Of a stretch of 64,000 nt of DNA, positions 1-10,900 are shown piece after piece. Within the stretch, counting starts at the first letter, position 1. Every line of letters begins with the position of its first letter. The notes under the pieces were generated by a model. The model did not search any database and had not been told where the DNA came from. It was given only the letters and a program-made list of their open reading frames with translations. This stretch comes from Daucus carota subsp. sativus. Taxonomy: Eukaryota; Streptophyta; Magnoliopsida; Apiales; Apiaceae. The stretch is from the NCBI RefSeq assembly GCF_001625215.2, contig NC_030385.2:44417598-44481597 (forward strand). Direction: 5' to 3'. The position numbers and the translations under genes are program-made.

Positions 1-1440
1 TTTATAGTTAATTTTCTAATTTGATTTTAATAAATGTAATTCTTTGAATGTGATGTTTTAAAGCATTCAAATTAGTCCAACTACTTCTTCTCATTTATAA
101 AAATATAAAAAATCTATATTTTCAAAAGTTGGAATTAGGAAGTCGAGCTTGAATGGGTGAATAAATATCAGACCGAATTCTTTATAGTTGATTTATTGTT
201 TGTAATTTTGTTTAATTCATAAATAATAAATGTATCACTGAAAAATATTGGAAAATATTTTAAAAATGATCCAACATGTGTGTTTGATTTAGTTTTAGTA
301 TCCCGTGTTTTGAAAAGCAATATTTAAAAAAACGTTAATGCCTTATATATTAATTCCTTGATTGCTATGCATGGACGTTAATTTCCGGTATTTCTCATCC
401 TGTAATTTTTAATTATTTTTTTAATTATCTTAAAAGTTTAGAATTAATGGATAAGAAGTTTTATTTTTTTTAGATAAAGAAAATCAAATACTTATGAGTT
501 GAACCTTTTATTCAAGATTTTAATTTTGTGGGAGAGATGTTGCTTTTTAGTGCATCCGAGAATTCAAATCATGCTGTGATTTTACTCAAAGCGATTACTG
601 TCATTATTATTCGAGAATTGATTACATTATTTTTTTGTACACTATCATCTTTTTAGATTTTTTTTTTTTATCTTTTTAATTAAGTTACTCTCAGTCGGTT
701 AAGGTATGATTGTATTGTATGATAAGTTTTTAGAATTTGGAACATAAATTTTTAATAATAATAATATTTTAAAGACTTGTATAAATATGAATAATCTATA
801 TCAAATACTTTGTTAAAAAAAAACACAAAAATAAAATGTGATAATACAAAAATAACTTTTGACCGGACATTTGAGTCAAATTTGTTTGTTGAGTACAATT
901 CTCTTTGGTCAAAGATACTTAAGTAATTTTAATTTTAATTTTAATTTGTTAATTTCATTTTTAAGTAAGACTGTTAGAAATTTTATCTTCTCATTTATAA
1001 AGTAATTGTGAAATATATGTCATTTGCATAAGATTGAACAAATAAAATAATATTTTTCAGATAAAAGTTTACTTTTACAATACAACATTTATTTAACCAC
1101 ATTGTTCTATCATAATTTACTTTTACAATAAATTAGCTAAATTTAAAATATATTCGATAAAATAACAAATATATTAATGGCCCGTGCATTGCACAGGTTA
1201 TAAGCTATTTTTTATAATATCAGGGACAATGAACTGACTGAACAATTCACTCTTGAAAATTTAAAACCAAAATAACATTCTGAAGTTGTGGCTTGATTTT
1301 TTTATTTCTTTTGTCAAGAAAGTTGTGCCTTATGAAATTGATTGATATATCACATAATAACAATCATCTTTAGAGTTTTTTATCTATTGATGCACTCGGC
1401 TATTCTTCATATAAACTGTGACTGCATTGAATGTTAATAC
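1..1440. other. AT-rich gene-free flank
   Basis: No open frame with recognisable protein content is seen on either strand. The sequence is AT-rich with homopolymer runs. The only structured piece is a GC-rich inverted repeat near 1,181-1,197, listed separately. Confidence 0.6.
1179..1208 (+). mobile_element. Helitron-like 3' end (degenerate)
   Basis: A short GC-rich hairpin (cccgtgcattgcacagg) stands in otherwise AT-rich DNA and is followed about 8 bases later by 'cta' and a T-run. Plant Helitrons end in a GC-rich hairpin about 10 bases before CTRR, inserted before T. Here the last base of CTRR is not conserved, so this would be a decayed terminus whose body lies to the left. It could equally be an unrelated palindrome. 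Confidence 0.3.
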
Positions 1441-1442
1441 AT

Positions 1443-2410
1443 TCAAGCTATGGCTTCAGCATATGAAGCAAACACCTTCTCCACATGGATGGTATCTCCT
1501 ATCATCTCTCCAAATCCATCAAATGAGTCCTTGTTGCAGACCAGACCTTGTTCGAAGTAGACCTCAAGAAAATTATTTCACAATTCGTATCCGCAAGAAG
1601 ATTTAATGTAAAGGAAGGAAATGAGTGGTTCCAGAGCTTAACCTTTCCATGGTGCCTCGTACTCAGTTGCAAGATTTTATCAGATTGAAACTTCATCAGT
1701 GTTTTATTCGGCTCTGGCCAGGTATTCCATTCTCTTGATTAACTAAGGGTACCTGAAAAGTATAATAAAGTCCACAAAAATTAAATGAAACTCTGCAGCA
1801 AGAATGTGTCAAATGAAATGATATTAAACAAAGGAAAAAAAAAAAGAATCTATAATCAAGCTTAACGTTAATAAGGATGCTAAACTTGCACAAACAATTT
1901 GTTAGATAGACAGAGCATTTAAAGTAAAATTTAACCTTTCATCAAGGGCATAACTGAATGCTCATGAAAGTTATATAGTTGAGGTCCTCAGCAAATGGTT
2001 CACACCCATCAATATATATGTTGTAACATTCAAGTGTTTTTCATACTATAGATCACAGCTTATATATGAGACAAAAAGTCCAAAAGATAATAAACCAATA
2101 TTAAGAAATCAGATTAGGATATACATAGCCCTGAAACAAAGTTAGACCTGGGGCGGAAATGATTAATAGGTAAAGGCTCCTCCAGCTGGCTATTAAGTTC
2201 ATCTAAAGATCCCTGCATATGATACATACACATATTAGGCACCAGTTCTGCATTTATATACAAAGATTATCTAAATCATAAATGTTTAAATAACCTGGGA
2301 AAGCATTAGAAACTGATACTGGTCGGTAAACACAAGATTGTATTCGGTTGTAGGAGCATAACCGGGGAGAGGCCTGGAGTCAGACTTTGTATGAGCAAAA
2401 AACTTTATTT
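1443..2410 (-). pseudogene. C-terminal half of a MOSC-domain (mARC-like molybdenum cofactor) protein, decayed
   Basis: Five consecutive exons of the plant MOSC-domain protein family (mitochondrial amidoxime reducing component type) are visible: about 2,295-2,410 (ends FLMLSQ), 2,148-2,212 (GSLDELNSQLEEPLPINHF), about 1,935-2,021 (IDGCEPFAEDL), 1,643-1,752 (VPLVNQENGIPG, then EPNKTLMKFQSDK in another frame) and 1,443-1,562 (VYFEQGLVCNKDS to AEAIA and stop). Intact members bind molybdenum cofactor through a conserved Cys in the SRCK segment. Breaks: two TGA stops replace codons in that SRCK segment, exon 4 is 110 rather than 111 bases (one-base deletion after PG), and the acceptor before IDGCEPF is missing. 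The N-terminal beta-barrel and the first half of MOSC are absent. Retained introns show a DNA-level copy, not a processed retrocopy. The start of the first exon is uncertain. Confidence 0.8.
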
Positions 2411-2419
2411 CCTCTTTCT

Positions 2420-3500
2420 TTCAAACAGATGAAATAGTTTACTTTGTGCCTATAACAGGAGAAGCATTACCATATCGTGCAGATGGATATATGCTGAGAC
2501 TCAAAAGGCAGATAGTGTGCCGGCTTAGCCAATCAAAAGGAGCACTCACTATGTTGATTCTAATTACAGTTTTGGAACTGATTAACATCTATATATGCAA
2601 CTCAATGAACATGTATGTGCAACTGCGGAGGGATTTGTGGGGGCGTGATTACTATAAAAGCAATTAGATATTCAGATATGTACTACTACAACTATTACAT
2701 CCACAGTAACATTAATAAAGCCTCTTCATTAGTTTCAACACAACTCCAAAGATAGCAGATGACCATGATTGTCCAAAACCGGTTCAATGACATAAAAACA
2801 CAGAAAGCAAAAAAAATGTCACTCTATAAACTACTGGCTTGAGTTATATTACTATGTTATTTTATTAAAGAAACCAAAAAATTCTGCTACAATTTACAAA
2901 AACCAAACTATTAACTTGACCAAAACCCCTGCTTTACAATAAAAAGTTCAAATTGAATCCCCTGCTTTATATAAACAAAAATATTCAAAACCCCTGCTTT
3001 ACAATAAAACGTTCAAATCCCCCGCTTATATTAAACTAAAATATATAAAACCAAAAGGAAAATACACCAAATATTCTACTTGATAACAAACATTCGGAAC
3101 GTAGTTGAAGCCCTGCTTTTTAGTATTGTATTTCCTAGCAAAGGAATATAACAAATAATGACAGTAGGGCTCGTAAAAATATAAACATAAAACTTTTACA
3201 TACCAGTGTGTAATATTATGATCAGGTGAAAGCTTGTATATAACTTTTCTTGTATGGAAACAATTTGTTCCCCAGTACATTGGTACTTGAATTCCTGCAA
3301 GTCCATGCCTATAAACTATACAGTTTATGCAATAATAATTAATATTTTAAGTCCAGGTTAAGGCATGTGTATATTCGAGACAGCTTATATTCTTGTAATT
3401 AACCATAATGCAAATAATGCAAAAAGTAATATAAGAATGCTGGCTACATATGTATAGACATAATAAATGGTTTACGAAAGTTATGAATGCCATTGCTTTA
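2420..3500. other. Spacer between gene fragments
   Basis: No exon of the flanking families could be recognised here on the minus strand. A reading of about 84 codons at 3,026-3,280 follows a possible acceptor near 3,286, but it matches nothing I know. Short repeats of 'cccctgctttacaataaaa' type occur near 2,925-3,020. Confidence 0.4.
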
Positions 3501-3505
3501 CCTAC

Positions 3506-3895
3506 CTTAGTTGGTGACGATTGCAGGCTGTGAAGAATGCAACAAAATCGTTTAAGATGCTCAGAACAGCTCGAAAGACCTAGAACAGAAACAATTTAGA
3601 TGCAATTAGAACCAGTTTATAAATGCTCACAATAAATAACAAAAAGGTAAAGACTATAACCTGAGAAAAAAGTGATTCCATAAAGTGCGCCACAAGAAAA
3701 CCTCTGCGTTCACCGTAGCATCTACAGTTGAAGCTAACTGGAAGATGCTACTGATAAAGAACCATATATCTCCAATAATAGCATATACATTGCTAAATAT
3801 GAACACAATAAGATTGCATATCCCGAGAAAAAGGCGAAGGGGAGCGTATAATATTTCCCAAAGAATCCAGAATATAGGGTACAAAAAGAAAGCCA
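3506..3895 (-). pseudogene. Fragment of a small plant multi-pass membrane protein
   Basis: Two exons are visible. The first (3,661-3,895) encodes a very hydrophobic stretch with several membrane segments (FFLYPIFWILWEILYAPLRL and onward to SIFQLASTVDATV). The second (3,506-3,579) reads VFRAVLSILNDFVAFFTAC. I recall an uncharacterised plant membrane-protein family with the order 'LWRxLWN-FSQ-VFRAVRSI-FVAFFxxCNRH', which these exons follow. The junction is out of frame: the first exon ends in a run of six T (minus strand) and needs one more base to read into the next exon in phase. That is either a homopolymer sequencing error or a real one-base loss. The initiating exon and a clear last exon were not found. 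Family identity is from memory and moderate. Confidence 0.5.
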
Positions 3896-4271
3896 CTGCA
3901 ATCCATTCAAATCAGTTAATAATTATTCTTTTCAGTAATTAATTTCATAAAATCCTTAAACTGAAACATTCAGATATGAATAGAGTGTTTATAAGTATAC
4001 TGGCAGAATTACGCACCAATATCCCCAAAAAAGTGACAGCAAAAACCACAGAGGCAACAATACAGTCTCAAATTAGCAAAAACCCAGTTCAATATATACT
4101 AAATTCAACAACGGGTGACTAAAAATGATATAAAGATCGAAACTTGGTGACTCCATCAAAAGAATTAGGCCTACAAAGACAGGCATAAATATCGTTTTAC
4201 ACAAATTCTTGGGAAAATTATCAAACAATTACTGAATAAGAGACTCATAATTCAAAGGAAGCATAGATTAC

Positions 4272-4419
4272 CATACAAAATCAGCATAGGAAGCTCCCCG
4301 AAAAGTCCTATTAAGAACAGCCACTTTACAGATCTCTTGTGGGTCCATGTACTCAAGAACAGAGGCTACACAACTCTCCGGCAAGTCCCGGAGACTTGTC
4401 TCCGGCGACAAACACCCAT
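4272..4419 (-). pseudogene. First exon of an F-box PP2-A-like gene
   Basis: The frame reads CLSPETSLRDLPESCVASVL, then EYMDPQEICKVAVLNRTF and RGASYADFVW, and stops at a donor (tg|gtaatc) that splits the Trp codon. That is the F-box and the exon-1 boundary of the PP2-A (phloem protein 2-type F-box) family, whose members are substrate adaptors of SCF E3 ligases. The ATG (4,417-4,419) is two bases out of phase with the F-box: translation from it ends after 17 codons, whereas an extra two bases would give an MG-x-CLSPETSL start typical of the family. The lectin-like PP2 exons that should follow are absent; the next exon downstream belongs to another gene family. The CT-rich stretch 4,450-4,620 resembles the leader and promoter of the source gene. 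Confidence 0.7.
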
Positions 4420-4619
4420 TTGGGTCTGCAAGAATTGAAGAAAAAATATAAGGCCATCAAGAAAAAACCAAAAATGAAGATTTTAGTGGGGGGTTTTGAA
4501 GAGGAAATGGAGATGGGCAGAGAGAGACAGTGATAAAAAATAAAAAATGCCGAGAGTGAGAGAGGAAGAAGAGAGGATTGGCGTGTGAGATATGTTATCA
4601 ATTACCGATTGTGATGGCT

Positions 4620-5428
4620 GTGATGCTCTAATGGGTCTAAAAAGCTTCACAGACATGGAGATTTAAGGGTTGTGCTATAGAAATAAGGGCAGGGAAGCCT
4701 TTCAATTTGAAATTTGAAATTTGAAACGTTTACGGATCAGGAAGTAAGGCAGAGAAGCTAGTGCTAAAGAACACAGCTGTCGATTTGTTTGTTTCTGAAA
4801 TGGAGAAAGAAGACGTGGATCGATGAATTGTTGCTCTGTGAACATTTGCTCTAATTGCACAGTATCACGTGATTTCATTCTATACATCAAATAGTAGGCA
4901 TAAAAGTTTTCATTTATTGTATGGGTTTTTGTTTTATCAGAAATATATTGTACAAAGATGGTAAAGTTGATGGCATTTTCTGTAATTAATATGCAACTCT
5001 TGGGGTAGGGGGTGTAAAAAGAGCTGGTTTTTGGCAACAGGATTTAATATTTAAGGGATACAAAGCTCAAGGCACCATTTATAGGTCCTTTTTATTTATC
5101 TTTATCACCTTGTTTCTAAATGTCAAAAAAAAACTGAAAAAAACGATACGTTCAAAATATCTGTGTTGTGTTCGTATTTGGCAAGAAAAAAAAAATTATT
5201 TATATCTGATTCAAAATGAATATTATGCGCATTCGAATTCGACAGATATAATCAAAGCATATTCGTATTCGGAAATATCTGTATCCGAATATATAAATAT
5301 ATATAATATTTTAATATCATAAATATTCCAATCTTTATATGTTTATGTTAATATTTTCAACTTTTTCCATCAATATTAATATTTGTAATTAAGAGATTAT
5401 TAATTAAAAACACAATAAATGAAAAAAT
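4620..5428. other. AT-rich intergenic region
   Basis: No gene was recognised. The stretch just right of the F-box fragment may be its former promoter. A degenerate element with repeated 'attcg/aaatatctg' words lies near 5,150-5,300, but no clean terminal repeats or target duplication were found. Confidence 0.4.
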
Positions 5429-5752
5429 TCAATATATGTTATATGTGTACTTTTTTTTTTTTTTAAGAGATTTTATTTCATTAAGAAGAAAGATCATACA
5501 TAAGAGCCTCCACCACACATGAAGGAGAGACGCAAATAAAATCTGGTAATAGGCTAAACAAGGATATCTAGCTAATTGGTGAGCAACCTTGTTTGCACTT
5601 TTCCGAATAAAATTAACTGAAGTAAAATGGAGTTGCCTTAGCTTCTGGCAGCAGCTGGCAATCACATCCCCCACTTCTAAGTAGTTGACATCTCCTTTTT
5701 GAATAGCTCTGGTCGTTAACTGAGAGTCTGTTTCGATGACCACTTTTGCACC
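5429..5752 (-). mobile_element. 3' end of a non-LTR retrotransposon (LINE) with RNase H domain remnant
   Basis: The minus strand encodes KVVIETDSQLTTRAI, then VGDVIASCCQKLRQLHFTSV and FIRKSANKVAHQLAR. This is the C-terminal part of the RNase H-like domain (RVT_3 type) found at the end of plant LINE ORF2, with the conserved acidic IETDS and the ANKVAHQLAR helix. It continues to a LINE-like tail (IFLLNEIKSL) and an A-run (T-run on plus at about 5,452-5,465). An in-frame stop lies just upstream of the fragment, so this is a 5'-truncated copy, as is usual for LINEs. I could not find a convincing target-site duplication. Confidence 0.8.
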
Positions 5753-5772
5753 ATGTCAGTTCATAAACATCC

Positions 5773-6220
5773 GTGTCGTTTGTTTCGAGCAATTTTGGAA
5801 TGAGAAATCAGTTTAGATCATTCCAACCCCATACCCCGTGTTTGGTTGGGAAAATAATAATTTCAAACTCATTCCTCAAACCCCCAAAGTATAGGTTTCT
5901 CATACCCAAAGGGGAGAGGTGGGTATGAGGGAGGGGTATGAGGAATGAACTTTGTTTACATTATTTTCATTTTAATTTTAACATTTTAATGTAAATTTTA
6001 ATACAAATATAATTCATTGAACTAAAAATATATTAAATTAATAATTAACTTAATATTTTAAAATTATTAAAATTAATAATGTAAAAATATTTTAAATCAA
6101 ACATATACATTCCAGCACTCAACCAAACACATGATATCAGAAATGATACCTCAACCCCATACCAACTTAACCCGATTCCTGATTCCAACCCGATACCACT
6201 GTTTGAACCAAACGACCCCT
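5773..6220. mobile_element. TIR element (MITE) with 'gtcgtttg' ends
   Basis: The left end reads gtgtcgtttgtttcg and the right end gaaccaaacgacccc, an imperfect inverted repeat of about 14 bases. The interior is non-coding and rich in polypurine/polypyrimidine words around 'ccccataccccg' and 'tggttggg'. A related element with the same ends lies at 13,253-13,493. No duplication of the target was recognised. The class is uncertain (hAT-like ends are likely). Confidence 0.55.
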
Positions 6221-7830
6221 AAACCCTAAAAATTTACCCAATATCGAACCTCCTTCACTCCCTCCACCGCTCAGCCTAAATCTGATTAATTCAACAAGCT
6301 CGTATAAAGTATATGATTCAATCTTTTCCTACTTGATTATCAATAATTCAGGAATTCTTATCTCCTAATTTAACACAAATTTTATATTTAACACGAGCTT
6401 GTCAAATATATTTGTATTTAGTCGGTCAGTTCATATACAAAAATCTAAACTATTAAACCCAAAAAATCACACAACATCGAGTCTCCTTCACTTCCTCTAC
6501 CACTCAGCGTAAATCGAATTAATTCAACAAGTTCGTATAAGCTATATGATTCAATCTTCTCCCAACATAATTACCAATGATTCAAAGATATTCCATGTTA
6601 TACGTTTTTTCTTGTTCTGAACTCTTGTGTTATGAAATACATAGCGTGTTATATATATGTACATCAATTATAATTTTTTTACTATATTAAAATTACAAAA
6701 AAATAAAATTCTGGTTTAACATAATCGAATTTAGTCAGAAAGATATCGACAAAATATGTTGCAGATATTTTCTAACAATGACCAAGATTGCATAATAATT
6801 CTTGTGAAAGTTGATTTGTCCGACCAAGTTAATGTACAAGCAATCGAAAAACATAAAGTATTGTCATAAGTCGTTCGAGAACATTTTGATCATATTAAAA
6901 ACGAAATTAAAAACTAGATACTGTGAAGTCGTTTTTAAATATTGCCATCAAATTTTTTACCGAGCAAATGAAGAAGGAACAAGTGAACAACTCATGTGAA
7001 GAATCACACTTAAAGATATCAAATATCGAATGAGGAAAGAACAAGTGAACAACTCATGTGAAGAATCACACTTAAAAATATCGAATAAGATTAGTAAAAG
7101 TTCATCTCAAATATTCCTAGAAAAGAAGTTAACAACGAGGATTTTCAACCTAAATTAGGTGTTCGTAAATTATATATAAATAAATTTAAATAAATGAAAA
7201 CACTCTATACAACTCTTAAATCTAATACAAATAAATTCACACATCTTGAAATCCTTTCATAACTACTCACTAAAATTAGTATATTTATAACAGTAAAAAT
7301 AAAAATAAATAAATAAAGTAATGAAACAAATTTATCACATTTGAATCTAGCTATTTAAATAATATTTAGAATATCCAATTTGTTTATAATTAAAACACAT
7401 CATTTCAAAATAATATACGGAAAAATTGAGTTAATAATATGTTATGTATAAATTAAGTATTAATTGGCGATTTTCTTGATCCATTAAATATTTTTGGAAT
7501 AATGCTCCAAATACTAATTGTTTTTTATACATAATAAATAATTATGATCTATTTGATGAAATTTACTTATATTTTGAAAAAAATTACACGGTATAGTACT
7601 TCTTTTTAAAGAAAATTTTGTTTTTCAAGTTAAATATTCATAATCATTATTAAGAAAATATATACAATTTATAGTTTTATATATTCAAAATAATTTTAAT
7701 TTGGAAAAGACAAGATAAATAATTTCTTTTATTTATCGGAGAAAAGGAGCGGGAGAGAAAGGTAACCCAGATCCAACGGCGGAGAACGAGCGTTGATGTA
7801 AGACTAGGGTTTACAACCTATCCCCTCTAT
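6221..7830. other. AT-rich intergenic region upstream of the PABP gene
   Basis: No gene was seen. A direct repeat of about 40 bases (aagaacaagtgaacaact and flanks) occurs at about 6,974-7,015 and 7,035-7,075. A related pair of 'catcgaacctccttcact' words is at about 6,242 and 6,477. The rest is low-complexity A/T. Confidence 0.5.
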
Positions 7831-7837
7831 CGCCTCC

Positions 7838-7852
7838 ACTATATATACTAAC
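7838..7852 (+). promoter_or_regulatory. TATA box of the PABP gene
   Basis: A 'ctatatatacta' motif lies about 140 bases before the ATG, with CT-rich DNA just downstream, consistent with a start of transcription near 7,870. Inferred from sequence only. Confidence 0.5.
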
Positions 7853-7914
7853 ACCATACCAACTCTTTTATCCGTTGCGGTGCAGCTTTTCTCTGCCCTC
7901 CCAACCCTAATAAT

Positions 7915-7981
7915 TTTATCAAACTCATTCAAAAACCACAAAAACAAATCAAATATTTCAAAAAAACCGAAAAAATCGCAA
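7915..7981 (+). promoter_or_regulatory. A-rich 5' leader of the PABP mRNA
   Basis: The leader directly before the ATG is strongly A-rich, with several A4-A7 runs interrupted by C or T (for example tcaaaaaaaccgaaaaaatc). In animals PABP binds an A-rich element in its own 5' leader and represses its own translation. The sequence here has the composition needed for that, but the function in this plant is an inference. Confidence 0.45.
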
Positions 7982-10900
7982 ATGGCTCAGATTCAAGCGC
8001 AGCCGCAGCCGATTCCGGTGACTGGAGCCAACGGCGTGGCGCCGCCCGCCGCCGCTGCAACGACTTCGCTCTTTGTCGGAGACTTGGATTACAATGTAAC
8101 CGATTCGCAGTTGTACGACTTGTTTAATCAAGTCGGACAAGTGGTCTCGGTTAGGGTTTGCAGAGATTTGAGTACGGGGAGGTCGCTCGGTTACGGCTAT
8201 GTGAATTACAGCAATCAGCAAGATGGTGAGTCACTTGCCGTTTGTCTCTAATTTAGTTTGTGTTTTTATCTATTGATATGAGGCTATGTCGTGTTTTAAA
8301 TGTTTGTTAGTTGTTAATTTGTTATGTTTCCTGTATGGAAATGTAATTTGTTGATGCGGTAGGGTTTTTAGTTGTTAATTTGTTATGTTTGTGGAAGCTT
8401 GGTTGGTAGATGAAGATGAATTGTGTCCTGTATGGAAATGTAATTTGTTGATTTGTTGATGCGGCAGGGTTGTTAGTTGTTAATTTGTTATGTTTGTGGA
8501 AGCTTGGTTAGTAGATGAAGATGAATTGTGTCCTGTATGGAAATGTAATTTGTTGAATTGTTGATGCGGTAGGGTTGTTAGTTGTTAATTTGTTATGTTT
8601 GTGGAAGCTTGGTTAGTAGATGAAGATGAATTGTGTCCTGTATGGAAATGTAACTTGTTGATTTGTTGATGCGGCAGGGTTGTTAGTTGTTAATTTGTTA
8701 TGTTTGTGGAAGCTTGGTTAGTAGATGAGGATGAATTGTGTGCTGTATGTAAATGTAATTTGTTGATTTGTTGATGCGGTAAGGTTGTTAGTTGTTAATT
8801 TGTTATGTTTGTGGAAGCTTGGTTAGTAGATGAAGATGAATTGTGTCCTGTATGGAAATGTAATTTGTTGAATTGTTGATGCGGTAGGGTTGTTAGTTGT
8901 TAATTTGTTATGTTTGTGGAAGCTTGGTTAGTAGATGAGGATGAATTGTGTGCTGTATGTAAATGTAATTTGTTGATTTGTTGATGCGGTAAGGTTGTTA
9001 GTTGTTAATTTGTTATGTTTGTGGAAGCTTGGTTAGTAGATGATGATGAATTGTGTCCTGTATGGAAATGTAATTTGTTAGATTTGTTGATACGGTAGGG
9101 TTGAAATTGTGAATGAAATGTGACGGAACGGCGTGGAGCCTAATTGATGGTTTTGGTTTATGTTAATTTGTAATTGAGGCGAAATGTTGATTGTTGTAGT
9201 GTTTTCGATCTGGAATTCAGTGTTTAATGGTTGTCTCAGAAAACTTAATTGGTAAACCAGACTAAAAGTCTTTCCGTGCTTTAATGTGAAACCTAAACTA
9301 TAGTATATGCTTTTTCAGCCCTATTTCTTGTGTTTTTATGTGAAACCTAATCATGTATCCTGTGTTATACCTATTTCCTGTGTATTAATGTGAAAACCTA
9401 AATTGTATATACTTTGTTACCCCTATTGAATGTTTCAACTTCACTTTTTTTTAATCAGTGGATATTAACCACACAAGGGCATGAAAGGTATTTTTGAACC
9501 AGTATTAGTATCGACACGTGTACTAATACTATCACGACAGACCTATCAAACATTTATTATTACAAGCGCATTTATTATTACTAGCATAATGGAACTGTGC
9601 AACAGCTCAATTGATTGACATGCATAAATTTTCTTAATTGGGAATGTTTAAAACATATGTTTCTAATATCGAATTTAAAGACATTACAAACATAACGCTT
9701 CATCTCAGTTAGAATGAATATATGAATATTTGTGCCACTCCCATAGATATAATCATTTCCCTTTCAGCGAGTCCTGTTACCAACATGTACAATTTGCTAT
9801 GTTAATGGACATGGAGAACACCCTGAACCTTTACAGTTATGTGTTTGTACATTATAAGTCCTCCTGAAGTGATATGTAACATTTTCATCTTTATCTGTAT
9901 TCAGGGGCCAGGGCACTCGACGTCTTGAATTTCACTCAGCTGAATAACAAGACTATTCGAGTTATGGTTTCTCATCGCGATCCTAGCAAACGGAGGAGTG
10001 GAACAGCTAATATCTTTATCAAGGTATTAAGAAACATTAGAGTTTTACATGTAATTCTGCGTGGTCATTGATAGCGACTCACCTATTCATCAATATGCTT
10101 TGGTTGCTATGGTTTCACATGGTCAAATTTTGTCCCCCGTAGAATAGAGTTACCTATGTCATTATACTTAAAGTTAATAATTCTTCCAATTTAATATTTG
10201 CGCAGAACTTGGACAAATCGATCGACAACAAAGCCTTGCAGGATACCTTTTCAAGTTTTGGAACTATCCTTTCCTGCAAGATAGCGACCGATAATTCTGG
10301 CCAGTCTAAAGGCTATGGGTTTGTCCAGTATGATAGTGAAGAAGCTGCTAATACTGCAATTGAAAAGCTAAACGGCATGTTAATGAATGACAAACAAGTT
10401 TATGTTGGCATGTTTCTGCGTAAGCAAGATAGAGAGACTGAGATAAGTAAGACTAAATTTAACAACATTTATGTGAAAAATTTGTCCGAAACGACAACTG
10501 AAGAGGAGCTTAGGGAAATTTTTGGTGAGCATGGAACAATTACCAGTGTAGTAGTAATGAGGGACGGAGATGGGAAATCAAAGTGTTTTGGGTTTGTCAA
10601 CTTTGACAACCCTGAAGATGCAGCTAAAGCTGTTGATGCGCTGAATGGAAAGAAGTTTGACGATAAAGAGTGGTATGTTGGCAAAGCTCAAAAAAAATCT
10701 GAAAGAGAAGTCGAGCTAAAAAGTAGATTTGAGCAAAGTGTGAAGGAGCAGGTGGACAAATTTCAAGGGCTTAATCTGTATGTTAAGAACTTGGATGAAA
10801 CCATTGATGATGAAAAACTGAAGGAATTGTTTTCGGAATTTGGAACTATATCTTCGTGCAAGGTTAAATGTTGTTCATTGTTTTTTTTTCCCCATTGTGT

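Noticed and set aside
3579-3800. Alternative reading of the membrane fragment with an extra small exon (YGERRGFLVAHFMES)
   Set aside because: It would need an intron of a few bases with no proper donor; a one-base loss in the T-run explains the frame better.
5140-5310. Clustered 'attcg' and 'aaatatctg' words as a TIR element
   Set aside because: Suggestive, but the ends and the target duplication could not be defined.
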